Assembly: GCA_024362935.1 (NCBI GenBank)
Contig: JANCRA010000121.1
Span: 970,370 to 1,034,369 of the forward strand
Reading direction: 5' to 3'
Origin: Setophaga petechia
Lineage: Eukaryota > Chordata > Aves > Passeriformes > Parulidae
DNA length: 64,000 bases
The notes beneath the pieces were generated by a model. That model saw only the letters and a program-made list of their open reading frames with translations. It did not search any database and had not been told where the DNA came from. The translations under genes and the position numbers were made by a program. Shown one piece after another: positions 12,640 through 25,420 of this stretch; within the stretch, counting starts at the first letter, position 1; each line of letters opens with the position of its first letter.

Positions 12640-13215
12640 CTTTCCTCATGCGTCAGGTATTCCCTTGGAAGTGCTCAAAACTGTTGCTTTTTACTAATCA
12701 GATCAACTCACTAAAGTGGTGGCCAGAGACATTTTTCACATAATTTCCATGCAAGCATTACCTTTTAAAATATTTCCCCGCCATTTGTCATCGAGGCATC
12801 ATTACCTCTGCTGTTTTCATGGAATTCAGAATCCGATTGTTTAGTCTACGTCAAGGGGGGAAAACGAGGGGGGTCCTGTGCCTTTAATGTTGTTTATAAC
12901 AGTTGGACAGAGCTTGTCAGGTGAAGGTTAATTGCTCTCCAGTTAAAGCAGTTCTCTGCACAGATGGGTTATCAGGGCTGAACACTCGTTACAAGATTAA
13001 TCTCGTTTCCGACAAGACTTCCCTTTCCTCCAACTGATTTTTGCTCAGCCATTGGACCTGTCAGCAGCCGTTAGGAGAAGGGTGGGTTACCTCTGGGATA
13101 TTAATGCCTGTGAGCAGCCAAACAATGCAGAGCGTGTGTCATATCGGCGGGGAACATCTTTAGGAGACAGCACATTTCAGAGCTCTTCTGAAGGTCGAGA
13201 TTCATAAACAACAGA
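12640..13215 (+). promoter_or_regulatory. Candidate conserved non-coding element
   Basis: This stretch keeps more CpG than the surrounding intron and has no repeat signature. It contains an E-box next to a GATA motif (CAGATG followed by TTATC, about 12962-12973), a CAGGTG E-box (about 12919-12924), pyrimidine-strand ETS cores (CTTCC/TTTCC, about 13018-13030) and a CCATTGG CCAAT box (about 13050). These fit a developmental enhancer, but the call rests on composition and motifs only. Confidence 0.3.
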
Positions 13216-15130
13216 AACAATCAGGAGTGTTTGTGTTAACCCTCCTCGTGGACACAATCTCCCAGGCTCCTTTTTTTGTGTCCCTCCTTATCTCTTTGGA
13301 GTTGTTTTTTTAGGTCCAAGGGTGTGGTTTTGGTGAAAATTTTAGCCAGCAAAGCACCCCTGGTGAGATGTGGAACCCAAGATGCTTCTGTCTGGTCAAT
13401 TGATAGACAAGACCTTCTGTTTATGCTTAAATGAGAGTCAATAAACTTTTCATGGTGAGTGGTGATTACTTCCACACCACTGGAGAATGGTGACCACTCG
13501 AAAAACCTCAGACTTTGGGAGTTCTGTCTTCAGCTCTAAGCCAAGACAGGTTTTTTGGGTTTTTCTAAGCAGGTTAAAATGAAAGGGGGAAGAAAGGGAG
13601 CACGACTTTCATTAGGATCTGTCTGTACTTAGCTATGTAACTTAGGAGCCTTGCTTGAGTCATGGTCAGTGGAGAGAAAAAGGGTGTCTCTAGGATGACA
13701 AGGTCTTACCAACATTTTTCAGATACTCTCTGGAGGCATTTATTTTTCTCCATAGATGTAACATTGGGAAATAGAGGCTATTAATTGATGGATCTAAGTA
13801 AGGTCCGTCAATTAAACCGTTTTAAACCTGTTGAATTTTCCTCATTTTCCAAGCTGGAGTCATTCAGAGATGGATCCACTGGGATGCAGAGGTATCAGAT
13901 GGATGTGAAGTGTGAGGAGAAGCAGGCACATCATGTTCTTAGCACAGTTTTGCCTTTCTGGCCAAGGCTGCAGCAGCCCTGCCAGTCCAGGCTCATCCTG
14001 AGCCTTTGCATGGACTGAGTTCAAGGAGGCCGAGGCACGAACACAAAAGTCTCACTGGAGTTTTTGGGTTTATTTCAGGAGTTCTGATACAACCAAAATA
14101 ACACAACTTGGCAGAAGGCTCTGGCTGCCAGCTCTCTGCCACGCAGCTTTGGTCAGTAAATTCTGAAACACTAAACAAATATTCAAGGCAACAAACAGGG
14201 TGGCTCTGATGTTTCCTTCAAGTTTCCTGTCCTGGCTTGGGTTCAGCTCCATCCTGCCGATGGTGCTGAGTCTCTTCATTGATTTCTGTGAACTTTGAGT
14301 CGGGCTGGGTTGTCCCAGCCAAAAAATCCAGCTCTGTGGAGGGTCCTGGGATGCACTGGATGATTTATTTTCAGTTTGTTTTATAAACATGCAACAAAAC
14401 TAATAAATTATATAAAAAACAAGTTTTGTTTAAAAAAAATCTATCTGCAAGTTTCTGACAATTCCCTAATTTTCTTTTTTTAATTTTCTTTTAATAATCG
14501 AGTACTTTAATAACATTACTGCTGAATTCTTAGGGTTTCTCGTACTAGCAAGATTAAAAATGCATTTTCCTTTGATTTAGAATCCACAGGGTTTAGGGAA
14601 ATTTACTTGCTCCAGTTATAAAGCTGAAATGAAAGGTAGACAGGAATGTAACCTCTGGATGTCATCCTCCTCAGCACTGTGCATTCAGAGCCAAAGCAAT
14701 TCAAGAGAGTGAATTCCATTACTGGTTCTAATAAGATAGCAAAAGTGCATAGTAAATCTTTACAATGCCAACTATATCACTGCTGCTTTATGCCAAAGGA
14801 GGCAAGTTTAGTAGAAAGTTTTTTAATGGGCCAGGTTGAATTATTTTGAAAAGAAGAGAGTCCCTAAGAGATTGTTAAATCTCTGCTTAGAGCCCTGAAT
14901 GAGGATCTTGTTTTTCAAGATGCTGATTGAGTTGAGAGTTCCTGCTGCCTGTGCTCAGTGAGCATTCAGATGGTTTTGAAGAGGGAAGCTTACACACAAT
15001 TAGGAATTGTTGTTGTGCCACTTACCTGATGTGGGAAGACTCCTCCTTGTCAATACCACCTTTCTAGAAAAAGGAAATTGAAAGTGGATTTTCCAAGGAA
15101 AGGTCTTTTTTTAGCAAAATAATGGAATCT
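13216..15130 (+). other. ERG intron 1, no feature seen
   Basis: No gene or clear repeat. Short ORFs are not supported. Confidence 0.5.
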
Positions 15131-15322
15131 TCACTGTGAGGGCAGCAAGGCCCTGGCACAGGGTGCCCAGAGCAGCTGGGGCTGCCCCTGGATCCCTGGC
15201 AGTGCCCAAGGCCAGGTTGGACACTGGGGCTGGGAGCAGCCTGGGACAGTGGGAGGTGTCAGGGGTGGCACTGGGTGGGCTTTAATGTCTCTTGCAGCCC
15301 AAAACATTCCATGATTCTGAGG
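15131..15322 (+). mobile_element. CR1 LINE 3' fragment
   Basis: Sense orientation, from 'gagggcagcaaggccctggc' through 'cagcctgggacagtgggagg' to the terminal 'attccatgattctga'. Confidence 0.9.
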
Positions 15323-15600
15323 TGATTTGATTTTCTCACTTAGAATGGGAAGCTTTAGATCCAGGCATTCAAAATGAGCTACAAACTCCAAAGCTGTTTG
15401 TTGGGCAAGTGGGCTGCAGATTTGACAACTGCAACATCTTTTTTAAAAAAATAATTTAAAGAGATGTTGGAAATATTTGAGCTAAAGCACAATCTGTGAA
15501 ATGTGCATGTAAATTACTGACTTTGAAACTCATTCTGTGTGAATTTTCAGTCTGCAGTGGTGCCCAGATCCTTTTCAGTCAGCATGAATGTGAAATCTTA

Positions 15601-15930
15601 CAGAATCACAGAATCACTGAGGTTGGACAGGACCTCCAAAACAGCCAAGTGCCAGCTGTGCCCCATGGGCACCTTGTCCCCAGCCCAGAGCACTCAGTGC
15701 CACCTGCAGGGGACACCTGCAGGGATGGGCACTGCAAAGCTCCCTGGGCAGCCCCTGCCAAGGCCTGAGCTCCCTTTCCATGGGCAAATTCCTGCTGCTG
15801 GCCCAGCTGAGCCTGCCCTGGCCCAGCCTGAGGCCGTTCCCTCTGCTCCTGTCCCTGTTCCCTGGGAGCACAGCCCGACCCCCCCGGCTGTGCCCTCCTG
15901 GCAGGGACTTGTGCAGAGCCACAAGGTCTC
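15601..15930 (-). mobile_element. CR1 LINE fragment, divergent subfamily
   Basis: Opens with 'agaatcacagaatcactgag', the reverse complement of a CR1 terminus, followed by 'gttggacaggacctccaa' and GC-rich 3'UTR sequence. It differs from the more common CR1 type in this window. Confidence 0.8.
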
Positions 15931-17994
15931 CCTTATTTGCTGTCTTCAAATTTACTTCTTTTTCTCCACACCTTCATCACATCCTTAGTGTAACCATTTA
16001 GGACCCACACCAGACCAAATTCTGTTCCAAATATGTTTCTCTTCCGAGCTTGGGTCTTCATAAAACTGTTTTCCTCTTTTGTAGAATTTTTATTCACCCT
16101 CCATCCATCTCAGTGTTTCTTGGAAGATGCACTTCTCACCAGCTCTCAGCATTTTTATTGGGAATCTTGTGATATTTAGCAACTAAGTGTCACTTTCTTG
16201 AATTATGCCAACATTTGAAATCTTCAGTGTTCACAGACAAAATGCTCTACTTTCAAAAATTTTACTTAAAAGCCAAGATACAGTCCCAAACCACATTGGG
16301 TTTAAGTAATTTTTTTTTCCCCAAGGCCTGATCCAAAACTCCCTGGTCGTGTTTCTGGTTTGTAATCTGGGATTCAGATGTTTTCTTGTCATCAGGTTAA
16401 ATCTTATTCCTGAAGTTGTCAAGAAATAAAGCTGGCAGTTCAGCCTCTTGGAGAAATGTATTTGCTGTGTAGTAACTGCCAAAAGCTTCAGCTTATATTA
16501 AAAAAAAAATTGAAAATATTCAAATTTTGCATCACAAAATTGTGATTATATAATCACAAGTAAAGAAAATGCATTTCTATTTATATATTAGTAGAAATTT
16601 TCCCTCCAAATATTGTAATTTAGGGAGCTTTAAGGCTTTTAGTACACTGCAGAGGATCAATTAAAGATGCTCTAGGTTGCTTAAGAAAAGTCAGCATTAA
16701 ATGGGGTGTCTGTGAGCCCCAAGGCATTGCTTTCATTTTTTCCCCTCCTAATTCTCTGTTTCTTTCCTTAGTGAAAGGAAGAGAAATTCAGAAGGTTGAG
16801 TAAGAAGCTGAGTTTAAATGTTGCAAAAAGTTTTCTATGAAAGTCTCATGGTAGAGGTAGATAGAAATCAGTAGGATGTGATAGTGAAATTAGGGTGAAA
16901 GGAAAAAAACGTTAAATTTTCTGTCAGTAAAAATATTCAGAATTCACAATGACATGACCTTAAAAATAATGGAATTTCAGGGAAAAACATATATATATTG
17001 CTCATCTTATCTGTCTTCTAATTCACAAATATTTTACTGAAAATGAAAACCAACAGTGTTTTTAGCTGACTCTAGAATTTAGTTTCAGAGGAACCTGAGG
17101 TTCACTAAGATCATCAAAGTTGGCAGCCACCATTGTTAAAAAGGAAGCTTGATAAATCCTCAGAATTAACTCTTTTGAAATGCTAGCTAAATAGGATTGG
17201 GATGATGCTGAAAATGAAATTTGTAGGCTTGGCAAGGACACTAAAACGAAACACTCAGAAGGAGGAATTTGATTTACATTTTATTTTAAAATAATTTTCC
17301 CCCTATTCCATGAAGCAATAATTATCAGTGCCAGTCAGTGCTGCTAAAAAAACCAAACCAAAGTGAAAGGTAGGAAAATAAAACCTATTGAGGAAGTTCT
17401 TTGAGTCATGATGTGTCCTAAGGAGGACAAAGTTTTCAATTTTTTTTGAAGATGTCAGCTTTGTATAGGAGAGACACTGTCAGAAAAGAAAAGCAAAGTC
17501 ATTATACTGTGAATTTTCATAGCAGTGAGTATAAACTGTCACCTCCAGTGTTCCAGAGACCATTTACAGTCACCAGCCTTGTTTAAATGAATGAGAAGGT
17601 GGCCAAGAAAAAGAGAACAGAGGCCCAAACTTCCAAAAAAAGTCTGGATTTGCAAACAGAGAAGTGCTAATGCAAAATCTGGCCTCAGTTAGCCCTGGCT
17701 TTCCCAGATTCCCAATTCCCATTCCCAGATTCCCTGGCTGACTTTGTGTTCCACACCTTCCCCTGCTCCAGCCACCAGCAGAACCCTCTGCCACCACAGA
17801 CTTCAGCCTGGTTTTCATCATCCATGGTCTTTCCTTCACCAGGTTTCTTCCATCTCATTTTGGACTACTTCATCTCTTCCTCTGTGTTCTTTTTCACTCA
17901 GATTGCAATCACTTTGCTTTATTTAATCCTCAGTTCCCCTCAGCTTCTAAACACACGTTTCTGAAGGACAGAGCTGGTTTTACACTGTTTGGTG
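15931..17994 (+). other. ERG intron 1, no feature seen
   Basis: AT-rich unique intron sequence. No supported gene. Confidence 0.5.
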
Positions 17995-18284
17995 TCTCTT
18001 GGGAGGGACTTTTCACAAGGGATGCAGGGACAGCACACAGGGAATGGCTTCAAACTGCCAGAGATGGGGCTGGATGGGATCTTGGGAATGAGGAATTGTT
18101 CCCTGGCAGGGTGGGCAGGGCTGGGATGGAATTCCACCCCTGGATCCCTGGCAGTGCCCAAGGCCAGGTTGGACACTGGGGCTGGAGCAGCCTGGGACAG
18201 TGGGAGGTGTCCCTGCCGTGGCAGGGGAGTGGAATTGGATGAGCTTTAAGATCTCTTCCAACCCAAATCATTCCATAAATCTGT
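17995..18284 (+). mobile_element. CR1 LINE 3' fragment
   Basis: Sense copy with 'gggatgcagggacag', 'gggaatgaggaattgttccc', 'cagcctgggacagtgggagg' and the terminal 'cattccataaatctgtgat'. Confidence 0.9.
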
Positions 18285-19671
18285 GATCTTCACACAACAT
18301 CTTACACCCCTTTCCAGCAGAAACACACTTCACTCATCTCGTCAAATCCAGGTCTTGTTGAAATGTTTCTGACAGTAGTTTGCTCATGGGGGAAAATCTT
18401 TCCCTCTGAATAATGGAAATAAGTCCCAAATGTATCAGCAGCAGCTTCTTGTTTATTCCTATTGTTGCTGGATGGGACATTTTGGCTTTTTGAATTCCTT
18501 GTTATAGGTGCTGGCTCTGGCAGAGGACTGGGAGAGAGAATTTTCAGTTGCACCCACAGATCCTCACCCTGATGTGAAAAAATCACTCGATATTTAAAGA
18601 AACAGCTGGTTTATTTTCATGATTCATCTGAGACACTTTAATTGTGATTTTCAGAGCTTTTCTATTTCCCACTGAACTTTCATTCATAGCCTTTAAGAGC
18701 TTTTCATCTGACTTGAAATGGGACATTATTCTGCTCAGCTGCTAAAAATGTATGGGCTGCCACCAAGCTCAGTTAAGGCTGAAGTTGTTCTAGTGGTCTG
18801 AAAAATATCTATTAATTAGATGCTCTTAGCTCTTATTTGCAGATAGTTCCATTTATGGCTCATATAAAAGATAAATTTGGAATGCAGATTTTTTTAGCTA
18901 CCAAGTTTTAAAATACGCAGTGTGGTTTTTGTTGCAAGGAATGATGATTTCAGTGACACTTCAAAAATTCTGTAAACTTAGAAAAATACCCTGAGAGATG
19001 TTCCTAGAAATACAGAATCAGGAACTCTGAACTTTGATATAAATAAGAACTAATTTTTCAAGTAACTGAATTAAAAATATTTTTTGTACGTGTTACTGTA
19101 GTCGTTTTTTGTTATATATTGGCACAGTCGCCAATATAATATTTAATGTACTCAGCAGAGAAAGCCTATCTGTAGAAAAAGTAGAATAGAAGAAGATGTG
19201 GCAAAAATTTTAAATGTTTCTAGAAAATGTTTTCTCCACAGTTGTGTCTGAAGCTTCAGAGGGTCATAAACAGCTTTAAAACACGCGTGGTCAGTGATGA
19301 AATACTCCACATGAGGAAACAAAACATTTTATTGAAGCTTTAGATCTGTTTTCCATATTCTTACAAAAGACTTGGCTTCTAAAGATCTGTTTTTGATTTA
19401 AGTCTCACTGGAAGTATCTATAAGAAAGCTTTTATATACTTAAAAGATGTTCTGAAGAGTCAGAGTTCCCCTGATTATACCAGGGAAGTGTTTCTGTTAA
19501 CTCTGATGGAGCAAAATTAATTTGCTAATTGTTTAGGTAAAATTGGTGAGTGAAATCCTCAACAATCTGTGTTTGGCTGGATGAAAAATTATGGCCTTGA
19601 GAAATGGATGCTTTGAAGAGATGCTCAGTTCAGACATGGATACCAACAAGAAAAATGGAGAGGGACTCTGC
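18285..19671 (+). other. ERG intron 1, no feature seen
   Basis: Unique AT-rich intron. Nothing recognised. Confidence 0.5.
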
Positions 19672-19932
19672 TAAGGCCTGGAGTGACAGGACACAGGGAA
19701 TGGCTTCAGACTGCCAGAGGGCAGGGATGGATGAGATTTTGGGAATTAGGAATTGTTCCCAGAGCAGCTGTGACTGCCTTTGGATCCCTGGAAATGTCCA
19801 AGGCCAGGTTGGACATTGGGGCTTGGAGCAGCCTGGGACAGTGAAAGGTGGCCCTGCCCATGGGAGGGAGTTGGAATGAGATGAACTTTAAAGTCCTTTT
19901 TTAACCCAAACCATTCTGGGATTCTCTGATAC
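19672..19932 (+). mobile_element. CR1 LINE 3' fragment
   Basis: Sense copy ending 'ccattctgggattctctga', with the usual 'ggccaggttggacattgggg' block. Confidence 0.88.
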
Positions 19933-20137
19933 CTGAGGATGGACACCTCCATGTGCATCATCATTAACTCCTTGCCTTGCCAGTGTATCAATCACACCCA
20001 ATTACAGAAACCTCATCACCTGTTCCAGGTGATCTGAATGATGTATTAATAAAAGAAAAAGTCTTTTCTTGGTCAAAGTCCAGTCTTCAGAGTGAAGATA
20101 AAACATGAAAAGCCCCCCTTCCTGCTGTCATGTCAAG

Positions 20138-20296
20138 AGAGCACAGGGTGCCCAGAGCAGCTGTGGCTCCCACATCCTTTGAAGTGTCCAAGGCTGGACA
20201 GGGCTTGGAGCACCCTGGGACAGTGGAAGGTGTCCCAGCCCACAGCAGGGAGTTAGAATTAGATGTTCTTTAAGACCCCTTCCAACCTGAAACTTT
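20138..20296 (+). mobile_element. CR1 LINE 3' fragment, short
   Basis: Sense copy from 'gcacagggtgcccagagcag' to 'cccttccaacctgaaact'. The terminal repeat is eroded. Confidence 0.8.
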
Positions 20297-20927
20297 GCTT
20301 TTCCTGCCCCTTTTACCAAGCTTTTCTCTTTACCTTCATTCCACGTCTTGCCTGCATGTGTGGTAGCCTTTCATTATTTATTATTTTCTGGTCATTCAAA
20401 TTGAGAAAATAACCTCTGGCACAGCTGTGACAGTGACACTGCTCACACTTTAACTTCTGCTTTGTATCTATTTCCCTCAGCTTGTGTCTCTTCTGTTTTA
20501 GCTGTAAGCATTTTCTGACAAGGTCTAATCCTTTGCCCTATTTCTGTGCCCAAGACAGCAAAATCCATTTATTTCTTGCATTTAGTGCTGCCTTAAATTC
20601 ATAGTTAGTAAATACTTTTGAGGCACTGAAAATGTCCTTTTTGCTGCAGAATTACAGCAAGTTTAAGTAAAAGTGCACAGTAGGAAGTCAGCACATTGTG
20701 ACATGAGTGTTGCCCCACATCTCCCTCTCTGCAGAGTGCACCTTTCATGGTCATGCCAGGTCCCTCTGACACATGGCTGTGTTTGGGTTTTCATTGCACT
20801 GACTCCAACATCTGTGGGTTTGCATCTTTTATCAACAGAAGAAAAGAAAGGGACATTTTTCTCTTTCATTACAGAAGATGTGTCTCTCTACTCAAAGATT
20901 TCACAGCTGGTCAGATTCTTGATTTCA

Positions 20928-21440
20928 TGGATTCATAGAATAATTTGGGATGGAAGGAACCTTAATGATCACCCAGTTCCAGCTCCCTGCCATGGGCAGG
21001 GACACCTCACACTGTCCCAGGCTGCTCCAACCCCAGGCTGCTGTACAACCTGGCCTTGGGCACTGCCAGGGATCCAGGGGCAGCCACAGCTGCTCTGGGA
21101 ACCCTCACAGAACTCAATTCTTTCCCAACCTAACCTAAATTTCCCCTCTTTCAGTATGAAGCCATTCCCCCATGTTCTTTCACTACATATCTTCATCTTC
21201 CAGCTCTCCTGGAGCCCCTTCAGGCCCTGGAAAGGGCTCTGAGCTCTCCCTGGAGCCTTCTCTTCTCCAGCTGAACACCCCCAGCTCTCCCAGCCTGGCT
21301 CCAGAGCAGAGGGGCTCCAGCCCTGGATCAGCCATGACTCCCTCTGGGCTCTCTGCAGCAGCTCCAGCTCCTCCCTGAGCTGGGCCCAGGGCTGGGGCAG
21401 CTCTGCAGGTGGGAAATCACCTGAGCAGGGCACCAGGACA
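20928..21440 (-). mobile_element. CR1 LINE 3' fragment, about 0.5 kb
   Basis: The longest antisense copy in this intron. It starts 'attcatagaataatttggga', passes 'ccatgggcagggacacctca', and reaches into the region reading 'ctggagccccttcaggccct'. Confidence 0.9.
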
Positions 21441-24037
21441 GAATTCCCCCTTTCCTGATGCCCAAGCCACAGTTTGGGGAAGATCATTCCAATTGTATTG
21501 ATTCTACACTAGTTTTTTTTTTTTTTTTTTTTTCTTACTTGAATAATCCTCATGGCCAGAAATGCTGGAATGATTTGTTCCTACCTTACTTTTATTCCTT
21601 CGAGTACAGAAACGGGATTTTAAAATGTCATGGTAACATTTATCATTTTCTTTTATCACACGTGTCTCGAGGAATGGTTTTTATTCCTGTGGGAGCTCAG
21701 CCCATAGGTTCTCTTGGTCTTCTGAACAGCAGGAGCATTGGAGATTGCTCAGGTCAGCCAGGAACTAAATGAACAAGCTCATCTGGTTTTCCCTTCTTAC
21801 CCAACAACATCTATAATTTCTCTTTATTTAGTCCATGCTTTCATTTTATTAGGTTGCAGAGAAGCATAAATGGTGTCTGTTTACATTCCTTGCTGATTCA
21901 GCTTGAAATGCTGACCAAGTATGGCTTGAGGAGTCTATAAAAAGATGGGATAGTTCCTACCTCTCAGACATGTAAAGGTGTTCCTGGAAGCTCCAGACCC
22001 AGAGTGCAAATCAGTTAAGCCTCCTCGACGATTTTGAAACCTCAAATCCTTTGAAATAGTTGGCAACCTGCCTGTTGCATATTTACAGTTGCACAACTCA
22101 CAACTCTTCCCCTCTGTGACTTCTAAAAGTTCCTCCTTCCTTTTTTTCTCTAGGTCCCTTGGCAGCATCACAACAGCTCCTCTGCCTCCCTGCAGCTCTT
22201 CCCCCAGCCCTCCTCCCCTTTATCTCTCTCTCTCTCCTTAGTGTGGCACATTGTTCTGGGGAAATGGCTTGTTTGGAGTTCACACTTTGTTTTCCTGCTG
22301 TTTTTCTGGGAAGCTGGACGTGGCACGAAAGATATGGGAACAGCTTGTAGGAAATGGGTTTGTTTGGGGAAACAATAAAAGAGAAACAGCCTGCATACCT
22401 CTCCACCTCTCCTGGATGTTGGAAGGCCTGGATTACAGTATGTAAAGACATTTTTGGGGTCATTTTTCAATCCATCCCAAAGAAAAGCAAATAAAAATAT
22501 ATCTTTTTAGCATATCTTAAGCTTTGCATCCACCCAGCTTCATTTCTTGTATCAATGTGTATTAAACACTTGTTAGTAAGTTGTGGGGTAAAACCACCTT
22601 TAAAAACCATCTTAAAGGTTTCTATTGCTGTGGTAAATGCAGATGTCACAGTTCTGGACAGGAGATTCTCTTCATTTGCATTGATGTTCTCAGTTCACTT
22701 TTCCATCAATGGCAGCAGCTGTTCTTTTTTGCCTTTCTGGAGCTGATATTGATGCTGTTGCCAAAACCAGTCAATATCAGAGCTGCAGGGTCTGGATTTT
22801 GACTGATAACTTTGGTAATCACTACTTTGGAAGAAATATTGCCACAGGGAAAAACTGCAAGATTTTTCTTGCCACCACATCAAAGATATTGCCACGTGCA
22901 TGTTCCTTTACTTCTTCATTAAAAATGGGCCACGACCTGTTTCTGCTGCATATGAGATTCAGCAGAGAGCCACAAGCTCCTACAATCATAAAATTGTTTG
23001 AGGTGGAAGATAAAGTTTAAATTTGTGAGGCAGAGCTCTAAAAAAAAAAGGAAGAAGAAAGAAACAGTTGAAATTTTTCTGAAGTAATTGTTTGTATTTT
23101 GTGATTTTGAAGATTTTACTTAGAAAGGTATTGCTTAAATAAAGTAGTAAGAACTTAGTTTAAAAGCAAAAGCACAGGTGTAAATGGGATTAGATTTTTT
23201 TATACTGTCACAAAGCAATTTGTTTTGTGTGTGTGTGAGAGAGTTTCTTTTTGGGATGGTTCTGTTTTGATTTATTTGGGGACAAACAAAGAATGTTCAC
23301 TTTGTCTGCCATAGGTATGAAACAACATTTTCTTCTGATCCATTGGTTTAGCTGCTTCTCTAAATGCAATATATCAAAAACAATATCAGCCTCTTGGACT
23401 GATTTTATCTAATGTTTGAGCTAAAACAACAATATCCTTACTTTATATTGGTTCAGCAGAGTAAATTAAATATCCTCAAAGAAAAGCAGGCACTTAACTT
23501 TATTGCTGTTTCACTAAACCCTCTCCTGTGTTTGCACCCAAAAAAATGGCTTAATGCTGTGACATTCAACCCTGTCTTAATTTCATTAGTCATGTTTTGT
23601 GGCAGATGACTAAAATAATGTGTGCAGAAGTATGAATCAAGATATTCATTATAAACAATTATAGGAAGGTATGCTGGGCTATACACTGCAAAGGTTATCG
23701 TGACAGGAAGTCATATTTTACATACACAGTGGGCATATTTGGAAAGTTCATTCTGAATTTAGAAGGATTACCCATCTGAGCAATATTCCATATGCTCCTG
23801 AAATGGAGAATACCATGAGAGGCATGCAATACTACGTATGTAATTATCCAGTGTATACATGGGAGCTCCAGAGTAAAAGGTGTCTGAGGAAAAGGAAGGG
23901 AGAAAAATATAAACAAAAGATTTTCTGCTCCAAAGCTGTGCAAAAATGGAGAGCACTGTTAACAGAGTAAATTTTTAACAAGCAATATAAATTTTAGTTT
24001 AATTCCAGCTGTCTAATGTGTAGAAGTAAAATATATA
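21441..24037 (+). other. ERG intron 1, no feature seen
   Basis: Unique sequence with a long T run at about 21512-21533 and a pyrimidine-rich segment near 22195-22240. No gene is recognised. Confidence 0.5.
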
Positions 24038-24250
24038 GAATTATGGAATAATGGAATGGTTTAGGTTACAAGGGACCTTAAAAATCATCTTTTTCCCATC
24101 CCTCTGCCATGGCAGGGACACCTCCCACTGTCTCAGGCTGCTCCAGTCCCAGTGTCCAACCTGGCCTTGGGCACTGCAGGGATCCAGGGGCAGCCACAGC
24201 TGCTCTGGGAAACTCTACCAAGACCTCCCCACCCTCCCAGGGAAGAATTA
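24038..24250 (-). mobile_element. CR1 LINE 3' fragment
   Basis: Antisense copy, 'atagaattatggaataatgg' through 'ccatggcagggacacctccc' to 'cacagctgctctgggaaac'. Confidence 0.88.
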
Positions 24251-24439
24251 TATCAAGACAAAATACACTTGGAAGTGAATAAAAACATCCATAGAAATAA
24301 AGATGGCTTGAGCAGCATTTCCAGAAGCTTTCACAGCAAGGAGATTCACAAGAGCTGAATGTGGTCAGTGCTCTCTAAATAGCAAAGTGAAAGTTTTAAA
24401 CACATGTGAAAATGAACACAGGGCTTAGTTGAGGTCTTG

Positions 24440-24515
24440 GGGCTGGATTGGACTCGATGATCTTTAAGGTCTCTTCCAACCCAGTGATTCTGTAAATTCT
24501 GTGAATTCTGTGAAC
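24440..24515 (+). mobile_element. CR1 LINE 3' terminus, very short
   Basis: Sense terminus only: 'gatgatctttaaggtctctt' followed by repeats of 'attctgtga', the CR1 3' tail microsatellite. Confidence 0.75.
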
Positions 24516-25069
24516 CCTCTTGAGATTCACCAGCTGGCTGGACTTGCTCACCCACCCAGCAGACACCCTTTTGTTTTCCTGTGACTTCCTTGGGGCGGGG
24601 GATGTTTGAAGCTGAGACTGCCGTGTCAGTGGAGGTTTTGCAGCAGGAAGATGAGTGACCCCCTGGTGACACAGCCACGCTCACCCTCGTGTGTGCACGT
24701 GCACAAACACCACGCACAGACCCTGCAGGGAAGCCATGGGTCACCAGGAGCTCAGCTCGTGGCCTCCATCCAACTGTTATTTCCCTCATGCTCTCAGGCA
24801 TTCCTAAAAATGAGACTTCACTGGAAAGGAAACTCGTTTGGATTATTTTTTTTCTGGTTTCCTCAGTGCAGTGACTGTAAAGATCTCTTCATTCCTTCCC
24901 ATACATTTTTAATGGCTTTGCTGATGAGCTTGTCCTTGGTACGTGCTATGCTTTAAGGAAATTTATTTTAATTTATTTTAATGGTTGAGTTATTTTTACT
25001 TCAAAATTTCCTTAGAGATTGAGGAGGGGATCCTCTAAAAATGTTCATTTGTACATATACTTAAGAGTG
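24516..25069 (+). other. ERG intron 1, no feature seen
   Basis: Unique sequence. No gene is recognised. Confidence 0.5.
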
Positions 25070-25420
25070 TGTAAATAAATAAATAAATAAATAAATATAC
25101 ACACATATAGATAGATGTAATATATTACATATATATAGATATATGTAGTATATACATATAGATATATGTAATATATATCTTATATATGTATATATTACAT
25201 ATATATATTACATTTATATATACGTACATATATATGTGTATTTTATATTATATTTATATTATATACATTATATGTGTTGGTTTGGGGTTTTTTACATATA
25301 TAAAATAGGAGTGTGTAATTATATCTAAAAGTTATCTATGGTTATAAATAATATATTTATTATATAGTATTTATATAATAAATTTTATTATATATAAAAT
25401 TTATCTATTTATCAACCCAC
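25070..25420. repeat. Long AT microsatellite tract
   Basis: Starts with several 'aaat' units, then about 300 bp of alternating 'atatat', 'acatat' and 'gatata' units. Low-complexity DNA. Confidence 0.9.
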
